Origin: Pleodorina starrii
Taxonomy: Eukaryota; Chlorophyta; Chlorophyceae; Chlamydomonadales; Volvocaceae
DNA: 64,000 bases
Assembly: GCA_030267565.1 (NCBI GenBank)
Contig: BRXU01000012.1
Location: 928,501 to 992,500, forward strand
Direction: 5' to 3'
Shown here: positions 22,601 to 33,867 of the stretch, in pieces
Numbering within the stretch: the stretch's first letter is position 1
Layout of the letters: every line of letters begins with the position of its first letter
Position numbers and translations under genes: made by a program
The notes under the pieces: generated by a model
Told to the model about the DNA's origin: nothing
Database searches by the model: none
The model's input: only the letters and a program-made list of their open reading frames with translations

Positions 22601-25600
22601 CCGGCATCCATAGCTTCGGGAGCGGCACGCAACAGCAGAGCCTCCCGCGGCGGCACCTGTTTTCGCAGACGTCCGACCAGCAGCGAGAGCGCGACCGCGG
22701 GGGGCCCGCTGGGCGCCTCGACCGCTCCCGCGGCTACGACAGCGCCGCCAGCACGCCCACTCGGGCGATGGGGGCGGCTTCCATGGGCTCCTTTGACGAA
22801 GCACCCGCATCGGCACAGAGCCATCGGCCGCCGCGGGGTGGTCTGGTGGCGCGACTGGGCCGTGGGGCGGCGGCGGATGCGGGTGGCGGGGCGGGCGTGG
22901 AGCAGGGTCCCCGGCCGCCCGGAGTGCGGTCGCCCATCCTGCCAGGTGAGATGAGGAGTGGTTTGTGGGTCGGTGCTTTGGCGGTTACATACATGCCGCG
23001 CAGTTGCTCGAGGAAGTCGGATGCTGCGAGGTTGTTGTAGGTGTTACAGTGCGTTCCGGAGCCGCGCTAGGAGGGTACGGGCCAGGTGGCCGTGGCACTA
23101 CTGCGGCAGAAACAACCAACCAGGTTTAAGGCAAGGCCAACCAGGCCAGACAGCACATCAGGTACCCAGACAGGAACGAGCAAACTCGGGGGGAACAGGC
23201 ACAATGACCCGCGCGACCACAGGGAATTTCGGGCATGAAGCTCCCTAATCGGCGGCGGGCCCCGGTCATCCCCAAAAAGGCATAACCAACAGCAGAGCTG
23301 ACAGCACCTCGCGGGCTACAATTGGAAATGTCCCCGCCTCGAAAGCCCCAAAGAAAGGCCGTGAGCGCCGACCCCGAAAAAGAGACCATTCGAGAATGGT
23401 AAGCCGTCCATGCCGGTGTCGTCGACATCAAACAAGTCGTTTTTAGCATCCGGCCGTCAAAGCCGGGCGTGCAGCGTCGCGGAACGAACACTGAAGCCGT
23501 CATGGTCATCTCGATCTCGGGACACCGACCGCTACCGACCAACTGCTGTCGGAGAGTCATGATTGTGGCAGCATTGAGCATCTCCAAAAGGCCCTCACCC
23601 CGTACGACGCGTGCCGCAGGTTCGAACCTGGCCCCCCAGCTGAGTGAGGAGGCACCTCTCCGGCATCCCACGTCGTCGCCCGCCCTCAACCGCCTTCGCG
23701 CGAACTCTGCCGACACCAACCCCGCTGCCTCGGGCGCCGGCGGCGCCCTGTCGACCGCCGCAATCCCCATTGCCAACGGCGCGGACCCCACCGGGGACAA
23801 GTCCCGCACGAGCGACGTGGCGGCGGAGGAGCTGGCGCCCGTTCCGGACCCCGAGAAGCACATCAGGTGAAAGGAAAGGCCGTGCCATCCGTGGCTTACC
23901 GTAACCCGCATCGCGGGGGGCACGTACCGGTAGTGCGTCTGCTGTTCGAGGCTTGGCTGGTTCCGGTGTGTACCGCTTACGGTCGCCCGCTTGCGCCCGC
24001 TTGCGTGCCCTAAAGCGCCCTTTTGCTGCGGCCCGCGTGTTGCTTTTTGTACTGAGCGTTCGGTTTGGAACGCTGCAACTCATGTACTCCACCTTCCTGT
24101 CCGTGTTACCCCTCCGGACTGTCGTACTCTTCTCCTCCCCCGCCCGTCCTGGCCAGACTGGTCATCTTCCGGCTGGTTGAGGCCAATCGCGCGGACCGCA
24201 AGGAGTTGGACTGGCAGGGGCAGTACGAGGCGCTGATGGACGCAAGGCGGGTAGTCAAGCACCACCCCGAGGTGGTCAAGGCCTTCCTGCATGAGTTTGT
24301 GCGCGCCGCTGCACCCGCCATCGACCAACTGCGCAGCCAGACCGCTAAGTGCGCTCTGACGCTGTTCCAGGTGGGGGCCGTGGGTCGGAGCAGGCTGACA
24401 TGCAGTACCTGGTGTGGTGTGGCGTGGGGAGTCGGGGTGTTGCGGTAGCGATAGGGAGCCGTCGGGGCCCGCTGCTAGGCGGGTGGGGGATTCAGCCGTC
24501 TTGACCTGCCGAGTGACCTTTCCCTTCATTCTCTTCCGTCCATCGTACGTGTGTGGCCGACCACTCTTGCATCCCTCGGCCTCCGTCCATCCGTCGATCT
24601 GCAACGAGACCCCAACCCACAGACCCCACGCATACCAGCCGATCAACCTCTTGCCTTTCGCCGGCCGGCCGGCCGTAAGGGCGGTTCTCCCTCCCCTTCT
24701 GTCCTGTCGATCGTTACGCTTTGGTTTCCTAATTTCTATGCGTCGACGCCCGCCCTCCACGCCATACCCATGCCAGGAGTGCTTTGCGCTGCTGGGCCGC
24801 GTTATGGACCGCGAGCTGGACGAGGTGGTGCCGCTGCTGCTCAAAAAGGCAGGCGAGGTGTCCAACGCCGGCCGCGACAACTTCCTGGCCGCCGAAGCGG
24901 ATCGCGCGCTCGGGGAGATGTACCGCTGCTGCAGCGAGTCGCGCTGCGTGATGGCGCTGCTGGGCTGCGCAGGCCACAAGAACCCCTACGTTCGCGGCAA
25001 GGTGGCTTTTCATCTGGACAACCACATGGAGGCCTGCGCCGGCTTGGGCGGGGGCCTGGGGGGCGGAGGCCGCCAGACGCCGGCCAGCAGCAACGCCTGC
25101 ATGGAGCGCCTGTTTCGCGCGGCGGCGGGCTTCCTGGAGGAGGGCTCGCTCGACACGCGCACGCACGGTAAGCGGCTCATCTGGCACGTCAAGGCGCTCC
25201 TGGCCTCCCGAGCCGAGTTTGACCGTCTGGTGGCCAGCGTGACGCCCGCGTCACTGCAGCGCAAGGTCGTGGATGTGGTGGAGGGACTCAACGGGCCGCC
25301 ACCGCCGCCGTCGCGGGGGCTGTTGGGCGGTGCCGCCTCCGGTGGCGGCGTTGGCGGCAGCCGGCTGGCGTCGCGGCAGCTGGCTGGGTTGGGGACCGGC
25401 GGTGCGCCGGGATCCGTGGTCAGCCCCGTGCGCCCGCTGCTGGAGCAGGTGGTGGGCAGCCTGACGCAACCGCCGCCGCCGGTGCGGCAGGGCAGCTACT
25501 CGGCACCGTCGCCGATGCACTCGGGCGCGATGACGCCGGAGGCGCGGCGGCTTCCGCGCCAGCGGGCCACCGACCTGGACGGCATCCCCGAGGGCAGCGG

Positions 25601-26561
25601 CAACGGCAGCAGCCGCAATAACAGCTCCAACGGCCGGCAGGGCCGCCTTGGCGCCGGCGCCGCCTCCAGAGGCGGCGGTGGCAGCAGCACTGGCACTGGC
25701 ACTGGCACCCCTTCCTACGGCGCTGGCGGCCGCCCGCGCTACACGGCCAGCGCGGACGGCAGCGGTGACGGCTCCGGCTCGTGTGGTTTCGGCCCCAGCG
25801 TGGTGGAGGCGGTCGTCAAGGCGCTGCAGCTGCTGGGCGCCAAGGACTTCCGTGAGCGCATGGAGGCGCTACGGGCGGTGGAGGCTGTGGCCGCGGCGCT
25901 GCCGGGTGCCCCCGACAGCCTGCTGATGCAGGTGCTTGACGCGCTGGTGGCGCGGCTCAACGACGCCAATGCCAAGGTGTCCATGCTGGCGTGTGAGCTG
26001 GTGGCGCGGTTGGCGAGGTCGCTGCGGGCTCGTATGGCGCTGGGGCTCAACACGCTGGTTCCGGCGTTGGCGGGGCAGCTGGGCTCCACCAACGACAAGA
26101 TCCGCGCCGCCGCCGTGACGGCGACCGACGCGCTGCTGGGGGCGTTGGAGCCGGGCATGCTGGTGCAGCACTTGAGCCATTCGCTGGCCAACGGCACCAT
26201 CCAGCGCGGCAAGCCCGTGCTGGCGGAGAAGCTGGTGAGCGTCGTGGGGGCCCTGCACGGCAGCAAACCGCAGCTGGTGTCGCGATACGCGGTGCCGGCG
26301 GCGTTTGCGCTGCTCAATGATGGCCGCGGCGGCGTGGAGGTCAAGGCGGCGGCGGGTGTGCTGCTGGCGGGCCTGGCGCGGCTGCTGGGCGGCGCGCTGC
26401 TGGAGCAGGCGTCCTCCCTCAACGCGGTGGCGCAGCAGCGAGTGATGGACGCGGTGGCAGCGGCCGCGGCGGGGGGCAACCCGTCGGTTCAGGAGGCGGT
26501 GGTGGCTGGGAGAGCGGTGAGCGCGAACACAGGGGACATGACCACACGCCGAGGGACATGA
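16626..26561 (+). CDS. TOGARAM1: TOGARAM/crescerin-type TOG-array protein (cilia)
   Basis: TOGARAM1 (FAM179B, crescerin) binds tubulin through TOG domains and controls ciliary microtubule length. Well-supported exons are 16626-16684, 16828-17030, 17278-17464, 18039-18423, 20089-20384, 21104-21373, 21896-21996, 22549-22945, 23620-23866, 24157-24370 and 24777-26561; their phases agree wherever two are adjacent. The first four form an N-terminal TOG region (VVDLQ-like helix, GNWKSRATAIDVLHKC, FTDSKVQVRSAAMKLV). A long Ser/Pro/Gly-rich linker follows, including parts at about 18679-18841, 18993-19305 and 20470-20890 whose borders I could not fix. The C-terminal pair matches TOG3 (KELDWQGQYEALMDARR, then RSQTAKCALTLFQECF and GHKNPYVRGKVAFHL) and TOG4 (LLGAKDFRERMEALRAVEAV, LNDANAKVSMLACELVARL), joined by a Gly/Ser-rich linker. 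The 5' end may lie further left, and a short last intron from the GTGAGC at 26517 cannot be excluded. Confidence 0.85.
21618..21760 (+). repeat. Intronic hairpin in the TOGARAM gene
   Basis: GCGCCCGTGGCTAAGCT at 21618-21634 is exactly complementary to AGCTTAGCCACGGGCGC at 21701-21717. Pairing continues inward between GGTGCTTTAGGTCCGCGCG and the CGCGCGG...AAAGCACC side with mismatches. A second copy of the inner phrase, GGTGCTTAGGTCCGCGCATT, follows at about 21727, and TACGTATTGAAGG is inverted as CCTTCAATACGTA. It lies wholly within the intron 21374-21895. A fold-back element or small-RNA precursor is possible. Confidence 0.6.
23103..23610 (-). other. Intron segment with long antisense open frame
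   Basis: The TOGARAM intron 22946-23619 contains about 500 bases open on the - strand, reading for example GRMLKTTCLMSTTPAWTAYH and AVSSAVGYAFLGMTGARRR. The frame continues into the antisense of the next exon, where high GC explains it, but the intronic part is more even in composition than neighbouring introns. It could be a mobile-element insertion. I recognise no domain. Confidence 0.3.
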
Positions 26562-28230
26562 CCCGGACGCGGTGGCGTAGAGAGGGTGGTTCGGTCGCCG
26601 CCTGTCCTCCGTTGGCTTTGCTTGCGAGGTGAGGGGCACCACCGGTTGACTGTGGGGCGAGCACAGGTCTGAAGACGGACTGTCGAACTGGGGAACGGGA
26701 CAGAACTCGTTAGAGGTACGCAGGCTTCGCGATCAAGCGTCACAGGAATGGAAGAGAGCGGCGCCGCGGCGGCAACGATAACGGCGGCGCGGGGGGAGCA
26801 GCACGCTCGCTCTCCACGCAGCAGCTCCCGGTGGCAAAAGCAGGAGCTGAGGCAGCGCCCGCCAGCAGATGTCAGGCGGCAATGCGTTTAAAGCAAGGTA
26901 GTACTGCAAGAGTAGGTTGTGGTGGGGTGATTGGGCTTCCCGCCCGGGGGGCCATTGATTGGGGCGTGGTACCGAGGGCTCGGTGCATGCGTTCAGGGGA
27001 TGGGGTGCTGTCAGGGCAGCTAGGCGTTGCGGCTTTCGACAAGTGCGAAGGTAGACGGGGTGTGGAGAGGCGGGGGTTTTGGAAGGAGGACGTTTGCATG
27101 TGCACGCTGTGTCCCAAGGTTCTCGCACTTGATCTGAAACATGACCGTGCTTGTACATGTGCGCATGGCGTCTTCATACGGAAGGGGCGTCGTGCGGTTC
27201 GTTTCCACCGGGAAGGCGGGATAGCGATACCGACGTAACAACGGACAAGGGGCCATGACAGAGTCAAAAGGTAAGCCCTGCATCGGCTGCCGGACAGCGC
27301 ACCCGACTACTAGTCGCGGACGCGGACGCGGACGAATGCCGGCTGTTGCTGAGGGGCAAACTTGATCAGTTTGTCCGCCACTGAAGCCCTGCGTGCATTT
27401 GTCAAGCAAGACTCTGGTGATGACACAGTCGCACTCGTGAGTCGTGACACGTTCTGGCTGCATAAACCGTAGAAGGCAAACCGAGCCGAAGGGGTGCGGC
27501 GAGGTGACAATTGAGGACGTGGGCATGGATGACGATGGCGATGGCGCCCCGTCGGTGACTGCTGCCATGCCAGGGATGAGGAACGTGTGGACTTCAGGTG
27601 GGGGAGACAAATGCAAGGAATGAGCTGTACATACCCGATCCCTTTCGCAGTACTTGCCCTGCAGCGCCGGCTCGGCAGGGAGGAATGGGCTCACTTTGGG
27701 TGTGCGACTGCGGGTGGCAGGTCGAGAGAAACTAGTATACGGTGGCGCTCTGTGCGTACGAGACCTTACACGGCAACCGTGGAAGTGGACTGCCGCTATG
27801 GATTCGTGTTTGCGCACTGTATATTTTGTTCTCGTGCGTGCGGGCTGTCAGTACAGCAAAGGGAATTTAGGCTTCGTTTCTTGCGAGCACGGTGATTGCG
27901 GCACGGTGGGCGGGCGGGCAGGTGCTTTGGCAAGCTGGCAGACGGTGGCACTACGGTACTCCGGCTCAAACCGAATCCCATTTGTGCCGCAGCCTCGCAC
28001 GTGGGCCACCATTCCAGGGCACACATTTGATTTACGAATGCACCGTTTTACAGTGAAGGGACCCAAAAGTGTTACCGGCGCATACCGCACTACGGTAGAC
28101 ACTGCTGCGGCCGAAGCCCAACCCGTGGAAGCTAACGGGCCTCCAAGCGACCAGAGACTCGACCCGGAACTGTCAAATGAAGGGACAACCCTGCTTCCAA
28201 GATCAGGTGCTGCATGCCCACGAACGATGG
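26562..28230. other. Intergenic, no assignable gene
   Basis: 1.7 kb after TOGARAM. A - strand stretch at about 27330-27520 reads SVCLLRFMQPERVTTHECD and CVITRVLLDKCTQGF, which looks like decayed coding sequence. A + strand stretch at 26889-27237 is open but unremarkable. No TGTAA signal was found close to the TOGARAM stop. Confidence 0.35.
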
Positions 28231-28239
28231 TGTCTCCAG

Positions 28240-28895
28240 GCTCTCTTTGTGTGTGTGTGCGTGTGTGTGTGTGTTACATGGTTGGGGGTGCGTGCCCCGC
28301 TCATGAACAATAAAACCCATACGAGCCGAGGGCCCAAGGGGACTAAAACGCCCAAAACCACGACAATAATAATAAAAAGCCGCACATGCAGGAGAAGAGG
28401 ACGCTAGCGGCCAAAGGGGACAATTGAGTTGCGGTAGGCCCAAATGCGCTCAAGCATCCTCACCAAACGAGGAGGATCCCATTTCAACGCTTTCTCCATA
28501 CCCCGAATGGGGAGAACCCTTCATCCGCGCGGATGCTACTGTAAGCAGGGCACCCCATTAGGACATGCTTCTCGTCCCCTATTTGACCATCCACAACGCA
28601 GCAGAGGCATTTTCGCTCGGTCCTGGGGACCTGGAACTCTGCCCCCCACCCGTGATGTATTGGCCGCAACCGCCCAACAGCACACAACCGAAACTGCAAA
28701 AGTCTGCAGGGAGCCGCGCGCGGAATGAAATTGTCCGAAGGGTAAACCCCTGGTGATATACCTTGACGCACGTGTTCCCACCCGCTCATCAACCCCTCCC
28801 TCAGCGCTGTCATACGCTCTTCGTGGCGGCCGGCATTCCGCCTCACTCGGTGGACATAAATGACACCTGCCGTTGGGATTCAAAAACATCACCTC
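28240..28895 (-). mobile_element. L1-type LINE, ORF2 C-terminus and 3' end (frameshifted)
   Basis: The - strand at about 28484-28700 encodes RKCLCCVVDGQIGDEKHVLM followed by GCPAYSSIR. This is the C-terminal CCHC-type motif of L1-clade ORF2 proteins (CXXC, spacer, H, C, then PAY). Upstream coding is split between two frames (to about 28892), so it is a pseudogene. The 3' region runs to a tail reading CCCCCAACCATGTAACACAC and a CA microsatellite ending near 28240. Its 3' end is shared with the copy at 13262-13420. Confidence 0.75.
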
Positions 28896-28899
28896 TCAC

Positions 28900-29195
28900 G
28901 TGTTACATCGCATCACCTTATTGTTCCCGTGAAGACAGGGGGAGCGCTGCGCTACTGCTATCAACTCGCCAGCCGCACCAATGCGAGCCCGTCAGACAAA
29001 ATAAACATAATCTGTGCACCTCATTCCCTCTCAACTCGCAACCAGTCCCAGACCGCTCCATGCACACACCCACAACAGCCTCAGTCAATCTACAGTTACA
29101 CCAGTTGGTCTCGGGCGCCTCGCAATCCCCTGCCGTGGAGGGCGACCCGGCTAGCCAAGCACCAGAGCCACTCACGGTCACCGTCCCAGCCTGGT
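28900..29195. terminator. 3' region of the DnaJ-type zinc-finger gene
   Basis: TTACA on the + strand at 29096-29100 is TGTAA on the - strand, about 100 bases past the stop of the neighbouring - strand gene, and fits a poly(A) signal. Nothing else was recognised here. Confidence 0.5.
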
Positions 29196-29930
29196 TTAGT
29201 CCAAGGGGTTGGACCTGGTCCGGACGGAGCTGCTGGGCGCCTCCATGGGGAAATAGGCCTCAAGTGTGCCCTTAAAACCCTTCGCGTGGTTAAAGAGGCG
29301 GCGATGATAATGGCCCCCACAGTCAGGACATACGACGAAGCGCCGGGCCGCGCACAGCGGACATGTCTCGGAGTAGGAGAACTTCGCACGCCAGTCCACC
29401 GTTCCCCGCCCGTTGCATAACCGGCAGCGGACGACTCCGAAACCCCGGCAGCACTTGCAGGCCTTCACCTTGCGCACCAGAGCTCCACGGACCGCAGCGA
29501 TCAGCGCCAGAATAGTGCCGAAGAGGAACACCAGCAGCGAGATGGGGCCAACTGACGCTGGCCACTTGCGATTTGCCAGGGTCCTGAACATCGAGCCTGG
29601 CTGGCCCACCAGAAGCACACGTGACAGAGAAGCGAAAGGCACTTCTTTGGTCGTCACGACACCGGCATCTGAGGGCCGTAGCCTGTGCCCTTTTGATGCT
29701 CTGCCATCGCCTGTTATGCAGAGCGACCACCCCGCCCCCTGAGCATCCTCGCTGGCACTCCGTGACAACGCAGCGGTTGTACTTTGGCTTGCGGCCGCAG
29801 AAGACCTCGATCCGCTGGATGGACGCGCCAGCGTTCCTCCAGCCGCAGGCCGTGAGGACAGCGGTGTTCGGCTCAGCATTGTACCTTCCGAGTTTGCGCA
29901 ATAGTATTTACACCTACAATTAGCGGCCAT
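29196..29930 (-). CDS. DnaJ-type zinc-finger protein with one membrane segment
   Basis: A single open frame of 244 residues from the ATG at 29930; upstream in-frame codons contain no other ATG. Residues 1-90 are Ser/Ala/Arg-rich, like an organelle transit peptide. Residues 126-147 (VGPISLLVFLFGTILALIAA) form a membrane helix. Residues 158-206 hold four CXXC units: CKCCRGFG, CRLCNGRG, CPLC and CPDCGG. This is the DnaJ cysteine-rich zinc-binding fold without a J domain, as in plastid proteins of the BSD2, PSA2 and ORANGE kind, which assist protein folding or thylakoid and carotenoid biogenesis. The precise orthologue is unclear. A thylakoid or envelope location is inferred. Intron absence is notable given its intron-rich neighbours. 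Confidence 0.75.
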   Translation of the reverse strand: MAANCRCKYYCANSEGTMLSRTPLSSRPAAGGTLARPSSGSRSSAAASQSTTAALSRSASEDAQGAGWSLCITGDGRASKGHRLRPSDAGVVTTKEVPFASLSRVLLVGQPGSMFRTLANRKWPASVGPISLLVFLFGTILALIAAVRGALVRKVKACKCCRGFGVVRCRLCNGRGTVDWRAKFSYSETCPLCAARRFVVCPDCGGHYHRRLFNHAKGFKGTLEAYFPMEAPSSSVRTRSNPLD

Positions 29931-29963
29931 TGCATCGCGCCACAGGCAGCGTGCCCCGAACAC

Positions 29964-30780
29964 AGTGAAGGGTCACTCAGGGAACTTCGCTATTTTTGTG
30001 TTTAACGCTTACAAATGTATTATGCCAAACTCATGTAACTGCAAGTCAGCCTTGAGGCAGGGTACTACGGGTACGAGTGGTGCCGGTGGAATCTACAGCA
30101 GCTAAAGGCAAACTGGCAAAGGAGGTTTCAAATATCATCCAACGGGAAATGGCTAATGGCCAATAGGAAAAAACAGTAACAATAAATCTGCTAGCAAATT
30201 GGAGCTTACAGCGTAGGCTTTCCTAACATTGCAAACTATCGGGTCGCCGTCATGACAAGGTTAATTAAAATCGCCATAAATTTACAAACAACCTGTGCCG
30301 ACTGCTACCTTTTGTATTATGCAGGGCAAAATAAATAAGGGTCACTTACCAACTACAGGTCAGAAGCAAAGATTGTCCAATTCTTTCTGCTTGACGTGTT
30401 ATAAGTATGATGATGCCTTTAACTGACTGTGAGGTTGGAGCGCTGAAGCGGTCTTTCAAGGTACTTACGCGACCCTGGAGGACAACACCCAACCGTTGGT
30501 ATCATCTGCATAACGGACGGGTTTCGTGTCTTCCGGGAGCCCCTGGGCCTCTACAAGCAGTGACTTCGATGTTGGCTTGCTTCTCTCCTGTTACAACGAT
30601 AATCACTTCGGCCGTGTGCTTTATGAGTGCACAGAGAAGCGGGCAGGGTTGACTCTTTCACGTGCACCCCCTGGGCTACGTTGACCCTTCCCTTTGACCG
30701 GACAAGTGGCGACCGCGTGCCTGCCTGCGGTGACACCACAGGAGGGTAGGGGAGATACGTCAACACCCTTTGGCCCCTCA
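29964..30780. other. Intergenic, AT-richer, nothing recognised
   Basis: Upstream of the DnaJ-type gene. Composition is AT-richer than the genes, with no open frame of note. It presumably holds that gene's promoter at its left end. Confidence 0.4.
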
Positions 30781-30789
30781 CCAACTCGC

Positions 30790-31380
30790 CCGGAACTCCG
30801 TCACCCGCCTTCCCTCCAACATCTTAAGCTCGAGGGAAGCTCTTCATCTAAAGCTTCTGCTCCGGCGTCGAGTGTGTCAATACCCCGTCCCATGTCGCGC
30901 TGTGATGACAGCCGCGTTTGCTCGCTGCGCCACGGGCCGCCGCCGCCCTGAGCCGAGCAAGCCGGCCGGCTAGCAAAAGGGTCTTGCGCCGCCGCCGCCA
31001 CCACCGTGGGCCGGCTGGGGCGCCGGCTGGCGGCCGTTTACCGGTCGGTCGAAGCCGTGGGTCTGCTTGTAGATGCCGCAGGCGTTGCAGACCGTCTCAC
31101 CCGTCTCGCGGTCCTTGCGCCATAACGGCGTCTGCGTGGTGCCGCAGTTGGCGCACAGCAGAAGGCCCTTGTGGTTCCGAGGCGGCCGCGGCGGCGGACA
31201 CGCGGTGCCGCCGCAGCCCTCGCCCCCCTGCTGCTCGGAGCCGGGGTCCGAGCCGCCCGAGCTGGGCCGCTGGCGGTCAGTGAGGGGCCTGGCCTTCCTA
31301 CGCGAGGCGCACCCGCGCCGGCCCACTCCCGGTGGCGGCAGCACCGCCGCCGCCGACCTGGTGGCCTGCGGCTGTGGCAG
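30790..31380 (-). pseudogene. Internally deleted copy of the GATA zinc-finger gene
   Basis: Three blocks match non-contiguous parts of the GATA gene to the right, in the same order and strand: about 30790-30850 to 35570-35630, 30885-31005 to 36525-36650, and 31010-31378 to 36890-37258. So the copy lost about 0.9 kb and 0.24 kb. The zinc finger ([19 protein letters not shown], then [17 protein letters not shown]) is intact and open through 31344-30970, 124 residues ending [11 protein letters not shown]. Beyond about 31378 similarity stops abruptly. It may be a pseudogene or a short GATA protein acting as a competitor; expression is unknown. Confidence 0.75.
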
Positions 31381-31384
31381 TTTG

Positions 31385-33860
31385 ATTGCCCTTGACCCGA
31401 AGTAAACATCTGCAGACAGTTCAGCGTTTCAGCGTCCAATAAATGCGTCACCTGGTCGCAGACGTGGCGTTGTGACCGTTGTCATTCTGACCGTCCTGAG
31501 GGCAAATATGTAGCCCAGTCCTGCCTTTTACAACTGTATTGGGTGCCACGCGTACGGGCCTAACGCCCTCCCAGGCAACACCTTTTGGCTCAGAAACCAA
31601 AATCGGGAACAGCACGAAGTGCTCACCCTGACAAGCGACCGGCGCACACATCAAAAGGATAAAGTTCGCCTCGGGCTTATGCAAGGATGCTGCCAAGCAA
31701 AATATGTTACAAGGACATAGACGGCGTACAAGGTCTGACCGACGTGATTTGCTGTGAACTGCTTGTAGAAGCAATGCTCCTCAGAAAGACAAACCCAAAC
31801 TACGGAAGGCATGGGAAGGACATACGAAGTGACGAAACGTTAGAGGTTACCGCATGATGCAAAACCTTCCCGTCACATGTTTCTCACGCCATGGTCAGGG
31901 CAGACGATGGCCGATGGCCCTCTACGCCTAGTCATCAGCTTCGTTGTGTTAGCAGCGTGTTAGGATGAGAACAATAAACTCTACAACAAAGCACGGTAAA
32001 ACAAGTATTGCAACAAGGCAACCATGGCAGGACCGGGACCGTCCACCGGAATCGCTGCTGTCTGTTTCTGCCGTAAAATGATGGCATACGGCAAAGCCAA
32101 CGGGATTTGCCCAATCAACACCTGCGCTACAGCTACCACAACCGCCCCGCCCTCAGTGATGCACCTGCTCGCAAAACCCGCTTTTGGTGCGTAGGGGTCC
32201 CATCCGGAAGCGCTGGGACACGGGCGCGCTCAGGGCGACCTGCGCACGTCATCATGTCTCCATGTGTCCTGTGTTCGCGTATGCGTGTGTCCTGATCAAG
32301 CCATGCACATCAAACGACATGCACGGGGTCAAGAGACCAAGAGGCGTGCGCACGGCAGTCCCAATGGCCTTCCACATGCGTGGTGGCCATCCACATGCAT
32401 GGGTCAATAGACACCTTTCTTCCAGCCTCTTCCCGTCCCGCCCGGGGGGATGGCTCGTGTACATGGGCAAATTCGGCGCGAGCGCGCATGCTGCGCAAGC
32501 CGCGCAATGCTTTATTCAAACTCTCGACTGCATTCTTCAGGGAGCAGCATGCGTCATACGTCTGTACCCTACAATGGTAAAAGCTAAGCTGACCCTTCAT
32601 GACCATGCACGCACGCATGCAACATGCTACAAGAACACCAAAGCAAAGATGGAGTTCAACCAAGCAACCGTCAACGACCGTCCCAAATCCCGCCTCGTCA
32701 ACCAAACCGCCAAAGCACACGCACAATTGCAGGTCCAGCCAGACGACCTGTCTTATCCCACCGCTCCCTCATCCCAGGGCCTCAGCCGCCCCAAAAGTGG
32801 CACCCACCCAGCAAGCCGTCAAAACGCCTCCGTCAGACGCACGCCCCGCCCTGGCCCCGCCAACCGCCCGTCCCGTCCCACCCCATCCCAGCCGCACGTT
32901 CCCCTTCTTCACCCGAGGAGAAGAGGCACTTCAAGCACATCCATGCAAGCAAATCATAGGCTGTCTGAAAACCTCGAAACTCCCAGCCTTGCCTCAAGGG
33001 TGCAGCTGCCACTGTGCGTCCAGTCACGCTGCATTAACGACCAAACCCGCAGTGGGTCATCAGCAATAGCCTGCATTGCATAGCGCGAGAAGAAAAGACC
33101 CAAAGAGGTCAGCGTTGCGTCCTCCCTCTCCAGCGGGACACCGGCCATGACATGAGCTACGTTCCCGCTGGCACCAGTCGGGGCGTCATGTTGCAACTCT
33201 GGAGGGCGACAGGCGCTCTCCTGATCCTCCTCTCCTGCCTCTCTACGGGGCCCCTTTCGGCGCCCCCATGCTGTTCCCAAGCACGCACACACGCCACGCC
33301 ACGCCACACCGTGCTGCGCGACAGGTGGCTCACTGCCACGGGACCTTCTGGCACCTGCCTGCCGTTCCGCCATCAACAACAAAATCCGACCTGCAAGTCC
33401 GTGTTCGCCTGCACTGCAAGCAACCCGCGCCAAACAGCAGTGACGCCATCCAGAAGCCACTACAACCAAGCCCGGACACGCCTGCAACGCCCCATGTGCA
33501 CGAGCACGCAGCGCCCGAGCAACACCGGGAAGCACCCACGCCAACACCAGCCCGTTCTCCGCTGCTCCCAGCCCCCACCACCGGCGCCGCGCTCCACCAA
33601 GCCCGTCCCTCCTTCCCCCTCGCCTCCACCTCTCACCGCACCGTCGGCCAGCGCTCCCTTCGCCGATCGACCTGCAGATGCCTGGAGATTGGTCCGTCGG
33701 CGCCGCTGGCCAATGGGCCGCCGCTATGTTAGCCGTCGCCACCGCGCGCTCCAAGCCCTGTTACCCGCCGCCGCAGCCGCCACCCCAGCTGCTGCTGCTG
33801 CTGGTACAGCTGCCGGAGGGCCAGGTCGACCCCCAGGCGGCGAGAAGGGCGCCGCAGCCT
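31385..33860. other. Between the GATA copies: decayed coding-like fragments
   Basis: No complete gene. The - strand reads ACCSLKNAVESLNKALRGL near 32500-32560, and AHVMAGVPLEREDATLTSL then FFSRYAMQAIADDPLRVWSL at 32954-33152. Both look like real protein sequence but are broken and unrecognised, perhaps retroelement remains. Just left of the GATA stop, 33720-33865 is Ala/Gln-codon-rich on the - strand and could be an alternative last GATA exon after the AG at about 33873. Confidence 0.4.
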
Positions 33861-33867
33861 TCTCGCG

